A model generated the notes under the pieces. It saw nothing but the letters and a program-made list of their open reading frames with translations. It was not told the origin of the DNA and searched no databases. From Haberlea rhodopensis (lineage: Eukaryota; Streptophyta; Magnoliopsida; Lamiales; Gesneriaceae), in the NCBI GenBank assembly GCA_907163345.1, contig CAJQUN010000479.1, positions 124,001 to 188,000 of the forward strand: a DNA stretch of 64,000 nt, given 5' to 3'. Numbering within the stretch: position 1 is the stretch's first letter; each line of letters begins with the position of its first letter. Position numbers and translations under genes: made by a program. This document shows positions 20,828 to 34,275 of this stretch, one piece after another.

Positions 20828-22786
20828 CTAAGACCAATCAGACATACACTTAATGCCTAGAGATCTAGTATGACGATCATGCTACTGCTGTGACAGTGGC
20901 TACGTCAATGGGTCAGATACATTATCATCTGTTGGTACTTTGCATATCTTAGGCAAAACACATATCCTTATTGCGATCGAAAATCAACTTTGATGGTTTG
21001 GAAGCTTGCATCAGTGTAACCCATTACATTGAGCTCTTCCTCACCTCCATAAATCAAGAATGTATCCTTAGTTCTTCTCAAGTACTTCAGGATGTTCTTG
21101 ACAGCAATCCAGTGACCTTCACCTGGATCAACTTGATATCTGCTCGTCATGCTCAAAGCATACGATACATCGGGACGAGTACATATCATGGCATACATGA
21201 TAGATCCAATAGCTGACGCGTATGGAATCTTACTCATGCGTTGTCTCTCATCTGGTGTTGAAGGAAACTGTTCCTTCGAGAGATAAATACCATGTGTCAT
21301 AGGCACGAATCCTTTCTTGGATTCTTGCATGCTAAACCTTTTAAGCACCTTGTCTATGTATGTACTTTGACTTAGACCAAGAAGCCTTCTCGATCTATCT
21401 CTATAGATCTTGATTCCTAATACATAGGTGGCTTCTCCTAAATCTTTCATCGAAAAGCAATTCCCTAGCCAAATCTTTACAGATTGCAAGGCAGGGATAT
21501 CATTTCCAATAAGAAGTATGTCATCTACATACAACACTAGGAAAATGATTACGCTCCCACTGACCTTCTTGTAGACACAAGGTTCATCTTCATTTTTGAT
21601 AAAACCAAACTCTTTGATTACATCATCAAAACGAAGATTCCAACTCCGAGAAGCTTGCTTCAATCCATAAACGGATCGTTGTAGCTTGCATATCTTTCCA
21701 GCATCCTTTGGATCGACAAAACCCTCGGGCTGTGTCATGTACACATCCTCGAGCAGATTTCCATTAAGGAAAGCTGTTTTGACATCCATCTGCCAGATTT
21801 CATAATCATGAAATGCAGCTATTGCAAGTAAGATCCTTATGGATTTAACCATGGCCACTGGTGAAAAGGTTTCATCATAGTCAATACCATGAATTTGTTT
21901 GAATCCTTTTGCAACCAGCCGACCTTTATAGGTTTGTAGGTTACCATCCATGTCGGCCTTTTTCTTGAAAATCCATTTGCACCCTATGGGTCGTACCCCT
22001 TCAGATGGATCAACCAAAGTCCATACTTGGTTTGCATACATGGATTCCATCTCATATTTCATGGCCTCTTGCCATTTCTCAGAATCATTGCCCATTATAG
22101 CTTGTTGATAAGATGACGGCTCATCCTCATCAATAAGTAGTAAGTCACCTTGTTGAGTCACAAGAAATCCATATCTCTGTGGCTCCCGGTGTTCTCTTAC
22201 AGACCTACGCTGGGCTTGTGTCTCTTGAGCAGGTGCTTCTTCCACAACAGCTTGCGGTGCCTGCTCTGTTTCCATCTCAATCTCAGGTTCAGTGTTTTCT
22301 TGTGGTTGAACTTCACTAAGTTCTATTTTTCTCCCACTGGTTTTTCTAGAAATAAATTCTCTTTCAAGAAATACACCAGTCCGAGCAACAACTACTTTGT
22401 TCTCGGTGGGATAATAGAAATAGTATCCTTTCGTTTCCTTAGGATACCCCACAAATAAACACTTATCAGATTTGGGTCCAAGTTTGTTAGTGGCGTGACG
22501 TCTAACGAAAGCCTCACAACCCCAAATCTTCATAAAAGACATACTAGGACGCTTCCCAGTCCATATCTCATATGGTGTCTTTTCCACTGATTTAGATGGA
22601 ACACGGTTCAGTAAGAAAATCGCTGTTTCTAGAGCGTGTCCCCAAAACGATATCGGAAGATCTGCATGACTCATCATTGATCTAACCATGTCTAACAAGG
22701 TTCGATTTCTCCTCTCGGATACACCATTCCATTGTGGAGTATACGGAGGAGTGAGTTGTGGGACTATCCCACACTCCTTTAGATGG
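20828..22786 (-). pseudogene. Copia pol: integrase end, reverse transcriptase, partial RNase H
   Basis: Continues in the shifted frame from 22786. TPQWNGVSERRNR carries the third catalytic residue of integrase. RT follows (about 22040-21290) with WIFKKK, DYDETFSPV, MDVKTAFLNG, QPEGFVDP and the catalytic LYVDDIL, all intact. RNase H begins at YTDASFQT but is cut: after DFRSQ there is a stop (20968-20970), then GYVFCL, and the sequence jumps to KVPTDDNVSDPLT, which is normally the extreme C-terminus. The part with the remaining RNase H acidic residues is therefore deleted. The remnant tail runs to about 20828, beside the polypurine tract. Confidence 0.9.
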
Positions 22787-24502
22787 TCATGATTCTTGGC
22801 TTAAGTATTCACCTCCTCGATCTGATCGAAGGATTTTGATACTTTTGCCAAGTTGGTTTTGTACTTCATTCTTGAAATCTTTGAACTTTTCAAAGGTTTC
22901 ATGCTTATGTTTCATTAGGTACACATACCCATATCTACTGAGGTCATCAGTAAATGTAACGAAGTATTGAAAACCACCTCTAGCTTGTGTACTTATTGGT
23001 CCACATACATCACTATGTATTAGTCCCAATAAAACATTTGCCCTTTCAACATGTCCCTTGAAAGGGGCTTTAGTCATCTTGCCCATTAAACAAGATTCGC
23101 ATGTTTCATATGATTCAAAATCAAATGAATCTAATACTCCATCCTTATGAAGTTTAGATATGCGGTTCTCGTTTATGTGGCCCAAGCGACAGTGCCAGAG
23201 ATAAGTCGAATTACAATCATTATTTTTAATCCTTTTAGTATTTATGTTATAGATAGGCATATCAAGATTTAATACATAAAGACCATTCACCATTTGTGCA
23301 CTAGCATAAAACATATCATTTAAATAAATAGAACAACAATTGTCCTTTATTATAAATGAAAAACCATACTTGTCCAAACAAGAAATAGATATTATGTTTT
23401 TAGTAATAGAAGGCACAAAATAACAATCTTTCAAAATCAGTGATAAACCAGAAGGTAAAGCTAAATGATAATCTCCTATAGCTAATGCAGCAACTCTTGC
23501 TCCATTTCCAACTCGGAGATCAACTTCACCTTTCGCCAACGTCCTACTCCTTTTTAGATCCTGCACATTTACACAAATGTGAGATCCACATCCAGTATCT
23601 AATACCCATGATGAAGAAGTAGATAAATTGACTTCTATAACAAAAATACCTGAAGCGGAAGTCACACTTCCTTTCTTTAGATCCTCCAGATATACTTTGC
23701 AGTCCCTTTTCCAATGGCCGGTCTCACCGCAATGGAAACAGTTCCCTTCCTTTGCTATCCCTCCCTTTGGCTTTAGTGCAGAAGACTTTGGCTTAGATTT
23801 AGCAAAGACCTTCTTTGCTTTCTTGTTGCCTTTAGCTTTGGCCCTTCCTTTGCCCTTATTCACAATAAGGACATTTGTGGCCTTAGTCTTCTTAGTATTT
23901 GCTTCATATGTTCTCAACATACCAAGCAATTGTGGTAGAGTCTTTTCCATGTCAGTCATATTGTAATTTACTACAAATTGACTGAAGCTCTCAGGCAACG
24001 ATTGCAAGATTACATCGGTGGCCAACTCTTGGTCCAGTGGAAAACCTAGCTTGTCCAGATTCTCAATGTACCCAATCATCTTGAGCACATGAGTTCCAAC
24101 TAAGCTTCCTTCTACCATCCTGCACTGAAATTACGCCTTAGAGACGTCATACCTCTCTTGTCTTGCTTGCTGTTGGTACAACTGCTTTAAGTGTTCGATC
24201 ATATCGAACGCCTCCATTTCCTCATGTTGCTTCTGAAGCTTAGAGTTCATGGTGGCAAGCATGAGGCACCCAACATCAAGTGCGTCACTCTGATGCTTCT
24301 TGTAAGCATCTTTTTCAGCTCTTGTAGCTGTTAGGGGAGGTTCCTCAGCGGGCAAGGGTTCCTCTAGGACATATTGTTTCTTTTCTTGTTTGAGGACTAT
24401 CCTCAAGTTCCTATGCCAGTCTAGGAAATTTGTCCCATTTAATTTGTCCTTCTCAAGGACCGATCGCAGTGATAAAGTGCTAGTAACGTTGTTAGTTGCC
24501 AT
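22787..24502 (-). pseudogene. Copia gag, protease and integrase N-terminal part
   Basis: The start ATG at 24502 opens the gag frame (LSLRSVLEKDKLNGTNFLDW), typical of copia gag. A TAA at 24131-24133 interrupts it in frame, 13 bases before MVEGSLVG; a single substitution would explain it. Then come the zinc knuckle CFHCGETGHWKRDC, protease active site WVLDTGCGSH, the pre-integrase HHCC domain (LWHCRLGH...CESCLMGK), and integrase core HSDVCGP and RSDRGGEY (two catalytic Asp). The frame is lost just after GEYLSQE near 22790, consistent with a one-base deletion. These proteins would form the particle, process the polyprotein and insert the DNA. Confidence 0.92.
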
Positions 24503-26297
24503 GGATATCTACAATATAAATATGCAAAATAAGTTTATGATTTAAATCATTTAACATGGTCTTATATTAAATGATACTCCCACTATTTTGTTTGAAAAAA
24601 TATCAACCCTCAAAACCTTTAGTGGGCCAAGATCCATATTTCGCCTAATCTTGAGTTAGCTTTGGCTAATCGCCCAAGACTCGGTTATTTAGGTAGACAA
24701 CACTTTGTCAATTATATCACATATAATTCTTGGATAGTTGGACGAACAACACTTTGTTCAATTCATCAAATGAATTATAATCCAACCCATGCCTCTAGGT
24801 TCTCAATCCTATTGAGATAACCTAGTTAAGTCGTACCCAATTAAAGTATAACAGATATCACTTTTATCCTTTCGCGCCTTACTAAGATTGCCACGGTGCT
24901 TTGCTTTGGCAAACCCACACATGTACAATCGAAGTTATTGACTAGTACTTTTAATTTTGGAAGGCATCTAAAACTTAATATTTTAGAGGGATTTATTGAT
25001 CTCATGATTAATTTGATAATTTAAAATATGTCCACTACATATAGTTGTATACATATCTACATATATGTGTAATACTATTATCAAACTAAAACATAAGATA
25101 AATCATGCATCAACATACATAATTAAACGTGACATGGTTATAGCCCCTACTAATGATTTTCTCAAGCCAATGAGAAAATCCTATGAGTCAACCTAAGGTA
25201 ACTTCACAAGCACCTTCCTTTGGCTCCAATTTGTGAATGGCCTCCTCATCCCGGCACGATGCTCCATCTTCATTGATCATCATCAATAAAATAAACTACA
25301 CTATTTACAAGATATAGAATTCCTCGATTCACATTCGAGGGGAACATAGGGGAGGGATTACATTTAGAATGAAATAGAGAATGCACGACACGCAGGTCGT
25401 ATTATACATTACAAACATCCACAAATCCTATCTAATAGGTCAAAGGGCTATAACCACGCACCATGCTCAAACAACACATAAAGCATGCATTAACATTTAA
25501 TTAATTAAATTCTAAACATTTTAAATTTAATTCTAATTAAAACTGTAAAATAGAATTTTGAAAAATTATCGTACGCTCGGGACATCACATGCCACGAACT
25601 TAAGCGACTTAAAATGAACCAAGATTGTTTTCGAAAAAACCTAGCCACAAGGTTGGACCATGCATGGGCCAAGGGTTCAAAACCCTAGCCCATGACTCGG
25701 CCATCACCCACGTGACCATGCGGCGCAGCTAGTTTATCGAACCGTGGGTCCTAACCCTAATCCCTTCGCGCCGGCCGTCTTGATGTCTATCGAGCCAAAA
25801 GGTTCCAAACCTAGCCATGAGTCACGGTCCCAACCATGTTCGATCCATGAGCGGTGGCGGCTTGACCATCTCGAGCCACGAGTTTCAAAAACCCTAGCCG
25901 TCATGCGGTCTCACACGCCATATTGCATGAACCCTTGAACCATGTTCGGACCATCATGTGCCAATTTAGACTTTATCGAGCCAAAAGGGTTCTACACCCT
26001 AATTGGTGCCGCGGCTCGGCCCACGCTCAAGCCAAGGGTCCAAACCCTAGCTCCTAAGCGGCGGCCGAGAGTAAAGGATTGTAGTGGCCGAACCTTTGAG
26101 CCACTTTTCGATTTTGCGCATTCGTGTATCGTATACAATTATTCGCCAATTATATCAAATATAATTATACGATGATTTTCACAAACTCAATTTAATCATA
26201 TCATATATGATTATATACAATTTTAAATAGCATGCAATATTAATTCTAATATGATTAAACTATTTAACCACATAAATCCGATATGAGCCTTGTACAC
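24503..26297 (-). other. Long untranslated leader of the copia element
   Basis: About 1.8 kb between PBS and gag ATG, with no coding region I can support. The right part (25640-26100) has many imperfect repeats around AAACCCTAGCC and CCAAGGGTTC, with ACCATG and CGGCC words. The left part (24600-25500) is AT-rich. Long for a copia leader; it may hold packaging or regulatory signals, or foreign sequence picked up. Confidence 0.6.
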
Positions 26298-26310
26298 GGC
26301 TCTGATACCA
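26298..26310 (-). other. Copia primer-binding site
   Basis: Minus-strand TGGTATCAGAGCC, one base inside the 5' LTR end, complementary to the 3' end of plant initiator tRNA-Met, the usual copia primer. Confidence 0.93.
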
Positions 26311-26311
26311 C

Positions 26312-27817
26312 TGTAAGTAATCCAAGAGCATACAACGCAGCGGAATAAAAAAAATTTGGATTACAAACCAGCAGATCTATACATAGGTTATCATATCGGA
26401 TTAAGGTATTACAAGTGTCTTACCCTTGTAGCGTGTTTGAAGCAGAATCCACGGAGCAGCACCACGTCCTACGCCTTCTCCGAGTCAATAGCAAAACTCA
26501 ATGAGTTTTGCCTCAACGGTATCCACACGATCAAATCGGGTGAAGGGATAGTTTAATAACAAGTTGCTAGACAAGTTATTAAACCGGAACAAGAAACACA
26601 CTCGATTCTCAATCGAAGAGGATGGCTCGAAATCACTACTTCCCCTTCGGCTATTGTGAAACCGAGAGAGAAAGAGATGAGGCGGCCGAGTCCCTCTTTT
26701 TCGTGTAGGTTGGAATGATCAAAGTTATGTCTTACAATTAATCATCATCTTGTATTTATATTATAAGGCTTTCAATTAAGGTTCAAGACTTTCTTAAAGT
26801 CTTATGGGCCCAAACCCATGATTTAATTAAAACCTTTTAATCACTTAATTAAGACTCTTCTTAATTAATTAATTCATCCCATGAATTTAATTTCCCTTCT
26901 CGATTTAATCTTTTGTGCGACCCGATAGGATCTTGTAATGTTGGCAGTGACATAAAATCTCATTTTATGTCGCAAGCATTGAGCGGTATCTAGCAACACA
27001 TCGATGCTACCCAAATTACAAGAATGTCAATGACTCGACATAACCTTTAGAACTTGTGATAATATTAAGCATGTAACTTAATCCCTTTGTCCTTTGTGTT
27101 TAGATTGAACACGAGTCATGGAATAGTCATACTCGTATATCCAATCTTTATTTCTTGATCCCCAAGTAGAACTAGAATAAACAAATAAGCTCGATATCTC
27201 ATATCGACTCATTCGAGCATGGCCATGCATTTTAGTTCTCACTTGATCAAGGGCCAAACACATCTCCTGTTATATAGGAGGGACAAATCCTATCTCAATC
27301 AGTCAACATCCCTCTACATAATTCGTAGTGTATCCAATAGTCGCCTTTATAGTATACCCTGTTACGGGTAACGTTTGACGATATCAAGATACATAACTCC
27401 TTATGTTGGGATCTCTGATGATCACAAGTCGTAAGGATTTATACATTATTATCACTATGAGAATTGCATATGACGATCATATAACTATCCATGTTGCATT
27501 CTCATGGTGGGTCTGTCCAGTACATCGTTCTCTAACATGTACCCATATGTTGATTTGATATCTCATATCAATGAACAATTCATCGATCAACATATACTAG
27601 TCTCTACGTATTACCATTATCCCTATTCATGATAATACTTGACTAGGGACATCTTTAAGAATAATACAATATTATTCTAAGGACATTAACATATATATTA
27701 ATTCAAATGCACAGTTAAAAGAATAATATATAATAATGAATTGCCATTCATAAAACCATATTACAGAATATGTCACAAACAATCATCTAATGACTTGTCT
27801 TAGGGCATATCCCAACA
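26312..27817 (-). repeat. Copia 5' LTR
   Basis: 1,506 bp, nearly identical to 19305-20812. Differences by eye include an A/T-run difference near 26348, and changes near 27068, 27117, 27183, 27297, 27372, 27381, 27526, 27544, 27607 and 27614, plus one-base indels near 27440 and 27707. Confidence 0.95.
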
Positions 27818-28689
27818 CGAGCAATGGTTATGATGTTGTCTATGTTGAGCGAACATCGGTTATGATGCCGCCGCTGTTGAGCATGTGAGAGGATGGAATG
27901 CTGCGCTATTGAGCGAGTGATTGGATATAATGTGATAGAACTGTGGAATCATTGTTAAGATATATGTGATATCTGTAAAATCACGAGTGTACTGATTTAA
28001 CTGTAATTGATTATGGAATTAAGGGTTTGAGCATGGGCATAGTTAATCAATGTAATGATTATCTGATTTTGGGGATTTGATGGTTTTGGCTATGTGAGAG
28101 CAGGAACAGCATGGGGTATCCCATATGGTAATGATACTATACAGGGATTATCTTTTACATTTACAGTTTTATATTCTGTAAATTATGAATTGTGATATTG
28201 TTGTTATTGAGATGGTGGTTTGGTATGCTCACCCCGTGTGGGGGCTGTTTCTATTGGAACGGGTGAACAGGTACAACATTGGCTCTGGAGTTGCGTTTGG
28301 GTTGTAGATTGGGAATGCTCCCAGGGCTGAGGTACCAATGACGGTATTGGGTAGCATGTTTATACAGTAGATACACATTATTCATTCAATGCTCGCATTG
28401 AGCATTCGTATATGTGTATATGGATTGTATAAAGGTTAGAGAGTTCTCTTTTCATATATAATTGCATGCAATTAATTATGGAGTATTGCATGATGAATTG
28501 AGAACATGTTAGTGTATTATGAGGTGTTTGCGTATGCTAGTGGGACGGTATTGAGAATTAAACATTATGTGGATTAATGTCAAAAATTTTATAGATGGCA
28601 TATATGAGGATTTCCCTAATGTTATAAAAGCATGCACCATTATTGTGATAATACACTAATAGCGTGTTAAGGGCGTGTGGATCCTTACA

Positions 28690-29433
28690 CTTGCAGTGTC
28701 CACCAAGTTCATGTCATTTGGCAATCGCTCATAAAAATATTGAATAAGTAAATGCTCACATATCTGATATTGAGGGCATCTTGCACAAAGCTTTTTGAAG
28801 CGCTCTCAATATTCATGAAGTGATTCCTCATGGAGTTGTCTGATGCCATATATTTCTTTGAGAATGTTAGTCGCCCTTGCTCCAAGAAAATTCTCTTCAG
28901 CTCAGTTCCATGTAGTGATGGATCCAGATGGTAGGTAGAAAAAGCCAATCCTTAGCAGCTTCCTTCAAGGAGAAGGGAAAAGCTTGTAATTTGATTTGCT
29001 CCTTTGTTATGCCAGTCGGCTTCATAGTAGTGCAAACTACATGGAATTTCATCAAATGTTTATGCGGATCTTCACCTGCAAGACCATGAAAAGAGGGCAA
29101 GAGATGTATTAGGCCAGATTTTAATTCAAAGTTAATATTAGTAACAAGAGTAGGGAAAGTGATGCAGAGCGGCTGCTGATCCAGGGTAGGATTCGCTAGC
29201 TGTCTTAGACTCTGGTTCTCAGCCATGTTAATCCTTTCTTCTTTTCTTGCCTCTACGAATTTCTCTCCTACGTCGATGTAGGGTTCTTTAAATCTCTGAA
29301 TCGTATTGATATTTGTCTCTCTCCTGCGTGCATGAACAAAAAAGGAGTAGTATAGGAAGACAAATAGCAATATCTAGCAAACAAAATTAGCACAAAAATA
29401 ACAACGCCTATCACGCGCAACGGCGCCAAAATT
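28690..29433 (-). pseudogene. Athila-type gag of element H, with PBS
   Basis: From the right: minus-strand TGGCGCCGTTGCGCG at 29414-29428 is a PBS for tRNA-Asp, standard for Athila/Tat. A leader follows, then gag with FHGLAGEDPHKHL, HVVCTTMKPTG, QIKLQAFPFSLKEAAKDWL, a frame shift near 28930, then the IQYFYE-like block and DTA, where LTR C' cuts it at 28689. The conserved order F-G-DP-HL..F and FPFSL identifies the gag N-terminal half. Zinc knuckle, pol and 3' LTR are absent. Confidence 0.82.
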
Positions 29434-30808
29434 TGATAGCGCTTATCGCGTACGCCGAAATTAACCATTCTCAGTTAATAGCAAAATAATGTAGTAGTGT
29501 GAGTAAGGGGAAGTGAGTATTTTTATGCTAACAAGAATCGAAACATGGGGGGTTTTTGGATGTTTCTTATCTAAATTACCTAGGATGCAAGATTTATATA
29601 AAAGAGGAATTAATCAATAAAAGAAAGATCTTGGTTTCGGTCACTCTACCTTATCATCGATTTTCTTATAGATGTAATTTTTATACATGAATATTCACCA
29701 TTGAAGACTTAACTCCTATCTCACCTTAAGATTAGTTAAATCGAGAACAACATTCAAATTTAACCATTATCGATTAATAAATCTTAACAACGACAGTTAA
29801 TATTTAAACTAATGATAGCATGCGAAAAAGTGAAATTGATGAAACTAAATAACATAAACAATAGCAGTTTATATTTAATCTAGTCAAAAAATTTCCCTAA
29901 GAATTTAATAACCTCAACAGCAGAGAATTATCAATCGTAGTTGCTTCGCAAATTCGATTAATCAAACAATTATGGATTTGATATCAAATTGAGCATTAGA
30001 TTGTATGAAACATTATTAGGTAGCGATTCTAATAACCAAACAAGACGATTATCGCAAGAATAATTGAAAAACTCATGATACTACATAAAAATCACCAATT
30101 CAAAACAATAATATCATGAATGAATTAAACCCCAGGGTTTTGTCTCCCTCAACCAAGAATAAAAGTTTAGCTACTCATAAATACAAACAAAATAATGTAT
30201 AAAAGACATTAACAAAAGCAATACAAACTATGCGAATCGCCACACGTCGAGGTTGTGAATCCCGCATTTGTGTTGAATCTTCAAGCCGCCTTCAAAACTT
30301 GAGAGGGAATCTTTATTCTAGGTCTAAACTATGATGTAAAAATCTAATCATCTTATTGAGGCCCCTAATCTCGAGTTATATGGCAGGAGAATGATAGGGT
30401 AGGTAAAAATCTATTCGAAGATGCAAGAAATCTAGTTTTCATATTTTTTAAGTTTCTGTGGTGCGACCGACCAGTAGAACTCGCAATCGATGCCCGCCGA
30501 TCGATCACCATATTTCACCGATCGATCGTTCCAACGTGAATTTTGTTGCTTGAAAAGTTCTTCCTCGCGCAATTTATCGGTGCATCTGTGCAATTGATCA
30601 CAAGCTTTGGATGAATTATATGCATTTTCTTGGTCTTCTTTGATCTCTTTTCAACTCCAATGCATTTCTTGATCTTTATTCGTTCTTCAATTTCACTTAC
30701 ATTCACACAAATATACGATTAGGTAACATATGCATCAAATTAACCATTAAAATATACCCAATCATAGACAATTAAACATACTAAATGTGTCTATTTATAG
30801 TCACATCA
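29434..30808 (-). repeat. 5' LTR of Athila-type element H
   Basis: About 1,375 bp. On the minus strand it begins TGATGTGACTATAAATAG and ends GCGCTATCA, two bases before the PBS region. Its right edge falls inside the RT of element G, showing that H inserted there; the left copy is lost. It contains two CGATCGATCG palindromes near 30500 and 30524. Confidence 0.72.
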
Positions 30809-33117
30809 ATCAGCAGCATTTTATGGTATTAATGAATCACGTATTCCGAGAATGGCTTGACAAGTTCGTCATAGTGTGCATTGATATACTTGATATATTG
30901 ATATGTTCTAGATCAAGCGAAGAGCACGACGAGCATCTGAGAAGGACCCTGGAGAGGTTACGACAACAACATTTATATGCAAAATTCAAGAAATGTGACT
31001 TCTGGCTAGATTCAGTATCTTTTATGTGACACATTATTGATGCCTAAGGAATCCGAGTAGACCCAGCAATGGTCCAAGCCATCACCGAGTTGAAAGTTCA
31101 TATATCAGTGATAGAATTCGAAGCTTTTTGGATTGGCTGGATATTATGGAACGTTTGTGGAAGGATTTTCTCGAGTCGCATTACCTCTCACGAAGTTAAC
31201 CAGAAAGGGAGTAAAGTTCGAATAAGATTCCAAGTGTAAGAAAGGTTTTGAGATGTTGAAAGATCTACTTGTGTCAGCATCTATCCTTACATTGCCTGGT
31301 GGTCATGAAGGATTTTGTATCTACAGCGACACATCAAAAGAAGGGTTGGGCTGTGTGCTCATGCAAAATGGAAAGGTGATTGCTATGCCTTACGACAGTT
31401 GAAAGAACATGAGATAAGATACCCCACCCATGACTTGGAATTAGCAGCAATGGTTTTCGCCTTGAAATTATGGCGCAACTACCTATATAGGGCCATATGT
31501 AATATCTACACAGACCACAAGAGTTTAAAGTATATTTTACTCAAAAAGTGTTGAATATGAGACAGAGAAGGTGGTTATAGCTGATCAAGGACTATGATGT
31601 GAAATTGCATTATCATCCTGGAAAGAGTAATGCAGTAGCTGACGCACTAAGTAGGAAGAGTTATGGATCAATGATGTTAACTCTATAGTAAAAACTCATT
31701 GATGAGATGGCCAAGTTAAATCTGAATACCGAAGTAAGAGACATCAAGAATGGTGCAATGATGTTGTGTAACCTCATGGTACAACCTGATCTTATTCTCA
31801 GGATTAAAGAAGGACAATCGAAGGATCCTATGTGGCAGACTTTCATACAAAAGGCTGAATCAAACAAAGGGAGTTCTAGAATGCATGAAGATGGAAAATT
31901 GAGATTCAATGATAAACTATTTGTTCCAGCCGTATCAAATCTTAGGGGCGAAGTCTTACAAGATTCACAACAGACAGTATTAGCCATGCATCCAGGTCAG
32001 AATACAATGTATCAAGATATGAAACAATTTTTTCTGGTGGCCAGGAATGAAGCAAGATGTGGTGAAATTTGTGTCGAAGTGCTTATTGTGCCAACAAGTG
32101 AAAGCTGAAAGACAAAACCCAGCAGAGATACTGAGAAACTTGGACATACCAAGCTGGAAATGGAAATATATTACCATGGATTTTGTGACCGGACTGTCCA
32201 GAAGCACCACGTAGAAGGATACTGTGTGGGTTATTGTGGATCGACTGACGAAGTGTGCTCATTTCATACCGATAAGGAAGACTACATCGATGAACGACTT
32301 AGCACAACTCTACATTAATCAAGTGGTATGCAATATCAGTCAGTATAATATCGGATAGAGATACCTGATTCAAGAGTTTACAGTCTGTGTTGGGATCAAA
32401 TTGAAATACATCACAGCTTTTCATCCACACAGACGGACAATCGAAGAGGACGATTCAGATTCTCGAGGATCTACCTAGAGCTTGTATCTTAGATTTCCAA
32501 GGATAGTGGGATCGCCATTTGAAACTGTCAGAGTTTGTTTATATTAGCAGCTATCAATCAAGTGTCCAGATGGAAGGGCCGGATTTGATCAGAATCACGA
32601 ATGAAAATGTTTCCATCATTAAACAGATATTACTTACAGCTCAGAGCCGCTAGAAAAGTTGGGCTGATATTCACAAACGAGATCTAGAATTCCAGCCAAG
32701 GGATAAGGTATACTTGAAAGTTTCACCATTCAGGGGAGTAATGATATTTGGCAAACATGGAAAACTAAGTCTGAGATTCATAGGACCATATGAGATTCTA
32801 GAAAGAATGGGTCCTTGGCATATCGACTTGCTCTACCTCTGGAACTAGACCGGGTGCATAACATATTCCATCTCGATGCTCAGGAAATATGTTCCGACGA
32901 AAGTCGCATGTTTAAGGCAACAAAGATTCAATTATCTAAGGAGTGCCATATTCAGAATATCATGTGAAGATATTAGATCGTCATGAGAGAATTCTAAGGA
33001 GTAATCACTCACCTGATGAGGCGACATGGGAAAAAGAAACTGAAATATATGCCAAGTATCCGAATATAAAACATGGTACAAGTTTTGAGGACGAAACATT
33101 TTAGAAGGCGGGGAGAT
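30809..33117 (+). pseudogene. Decayed Ty3/gypsy pol, element G
   Basis: Starts inside RT (LMNHVFREWLDKFVIV) with CIDILDILICS where the FIDDIL motif should be, so the active site is damaged. RT thumb remains (HLYAKFKKCDFWLDSVSF), then RNase H pieces (YPTHDLELAAMVFALKLWRN, YTDHKSLKY, HYHPGKSNAVADALSRK), and a heavily broken integrase (VPTSES, then VDRLTKCAHFI-like and KVSPFRGVM-like pieces in changing frames). It ends with TTTGAGGACGAAAC and a GGCGGGGAGAT polypurine tract before the LTR at 33118. Many stops and shifts; older than A and E. Confidence 0.85.
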
Positions 33118-34275
33118 TGTAACGGCCCAAAACCCATTATAATTTAAAAGAATTTTTTTTTATAATAATAAATAAATAAAACAGCCGAGAAAGGCCAAAG
33201 AATTGGCCCAATTTCCTCTTTTTACTTCCCCCTCCCATCAGTGCACGTCTTTCTCTTCTCCTCCCCCAAATTCCAGTTTTAGAACCCCTAAAGTCACACC
33301 TCCATCATCCGTTCCAAATGCCCAAATCAGTAACTGAAAAGTGAGGCATACCGTCTATTTAGACAACTCTCAAGCAGGGAGCCAAGGGAAAACATCGAGC
33401 TCTCATGTTTAATCGGTCGAACCCTCACCTTTGCCATGTCTTGCCAATAATCTGTCAGGAACTATCAGACGTGAGGAAGAACTTGGAGGACTCAATTACA
33501 TGAAAATTTCGAAGAATTTGGTAAAAAAAATTCTCTACTACTATGCATATAATCTGATGTAGTTATGTTAATTGAAAACATATTATGCCTCTAAAATGTC
33601 AGTTTAATTAGGGAGAACATGATTTTTCTCAGTTTGAAAATCTGGTTGAAATTATGGCTGTGAATATTGTGTGACTCGAGAATAATGTGGTCTTTTTGAT
33701 AAATTATCCAAATGCTGATTATTAGTTTCAGCATTATATAATGAAAATATTTTTGTTCCAGATTCAGTATTTCTTGGTTATAAGTTAGTGTGTCAAACCA
33801 AATATTTCTCGCTGCTCAAATTCAGGTCCTTATCTATAGCATGTAAATTCTGCCCCATAGTTCTCTGTCTGTGTATGTGCCAAAGTATAAGAATAAATAA
33901 CTTGGAAGATCCAAAATGAACATGTAAACTCCCTTAATTCTTAAGTATGCATCAATAATATTTTAATTTGTACATTTTACCATCTAACTGTTTTATGGAT
34001 TTTATATAGGCTATATAGTGGGGGTTACGACAAATAAAACAAAGAATACTAATAATATTGAAATGTGTGATAGGAAATCTTTGATATAGTTGGAGACTTG
34101 CTGAGAAAAATTGCAGCTTAAACAATTTAGAAAGCTTCGACGTACATGTAAAGGTTGTTGCATTTTCCACAAATTATTAAATTATTTCTGTTATTTATTT
34201 TTGAAATGTTTTGGAATAGTAAGCATGCGAAGCACTTTTGAAAAATGTTTTTTGATGGAAATATGATTTTATGAA
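33118..34275 (+). repeat. LTR of element G, interrupted by element E
   Basis: Starts TGTAACGGCCCAAAACCC right after the polypurine tract and runs about 1,158 bp until the E LTR begins. No second end is found, so it is truncated or continues beyond E outside the recognisable sequence. No coding region and no palindrome array seen. Confidence 0.7.

Larger units (their letters stand above)
19305..27817 (-). mobile_element. Ty1/copia retrotransposon, full length, minus strand
   Basis: 8,513 bp with LTRs 19305-20812 and 26312-27817, TSD cgagc (19300-19304 and 27818-27822), a PBS next to the right LTR, a polypurine tract next to the left LTR, and minus-strand gag-pol with integrase before RT, which defines copia. 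The LTRs differ at only about a dozen positions in 1.5 kb by eye, so the insertion is fairly recent, yet the coding region has a nonsense codon, a frameshift and a deletion in RNase H. I do not assign a copia lineage. Confidence 0.95.
18839..28689 (+). mobile_element. 5'-truncated LTR C', split by the copia element
   Basis: 18839-19304 and 27818-28689 together form about 1.33 kb, matching the inverse of the LTR at 58603-61168 from its middle to its end (TGTCTACATTCCAATG block; GGATCCTTACA end). The first half with the palindrome array is absent. A hairpin relative (GTACAT-ATA-ACGTAC) is at 19186-19200. The copia element with TSD cgagc sits between the halves. Confidence 0.8.

Noticed and set aside
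25748..25760. Interstitial telomere repeat (AACCCTAA)
   Set aside because: Single short matches in a CCCTAG-rich tract; no tandem TTTAGGG array.
26298..26310. tRNA gene fragment
   Set aside because: The short match to tRNA-Met is the primer-binding site of the copia element; no tRNA body follows.
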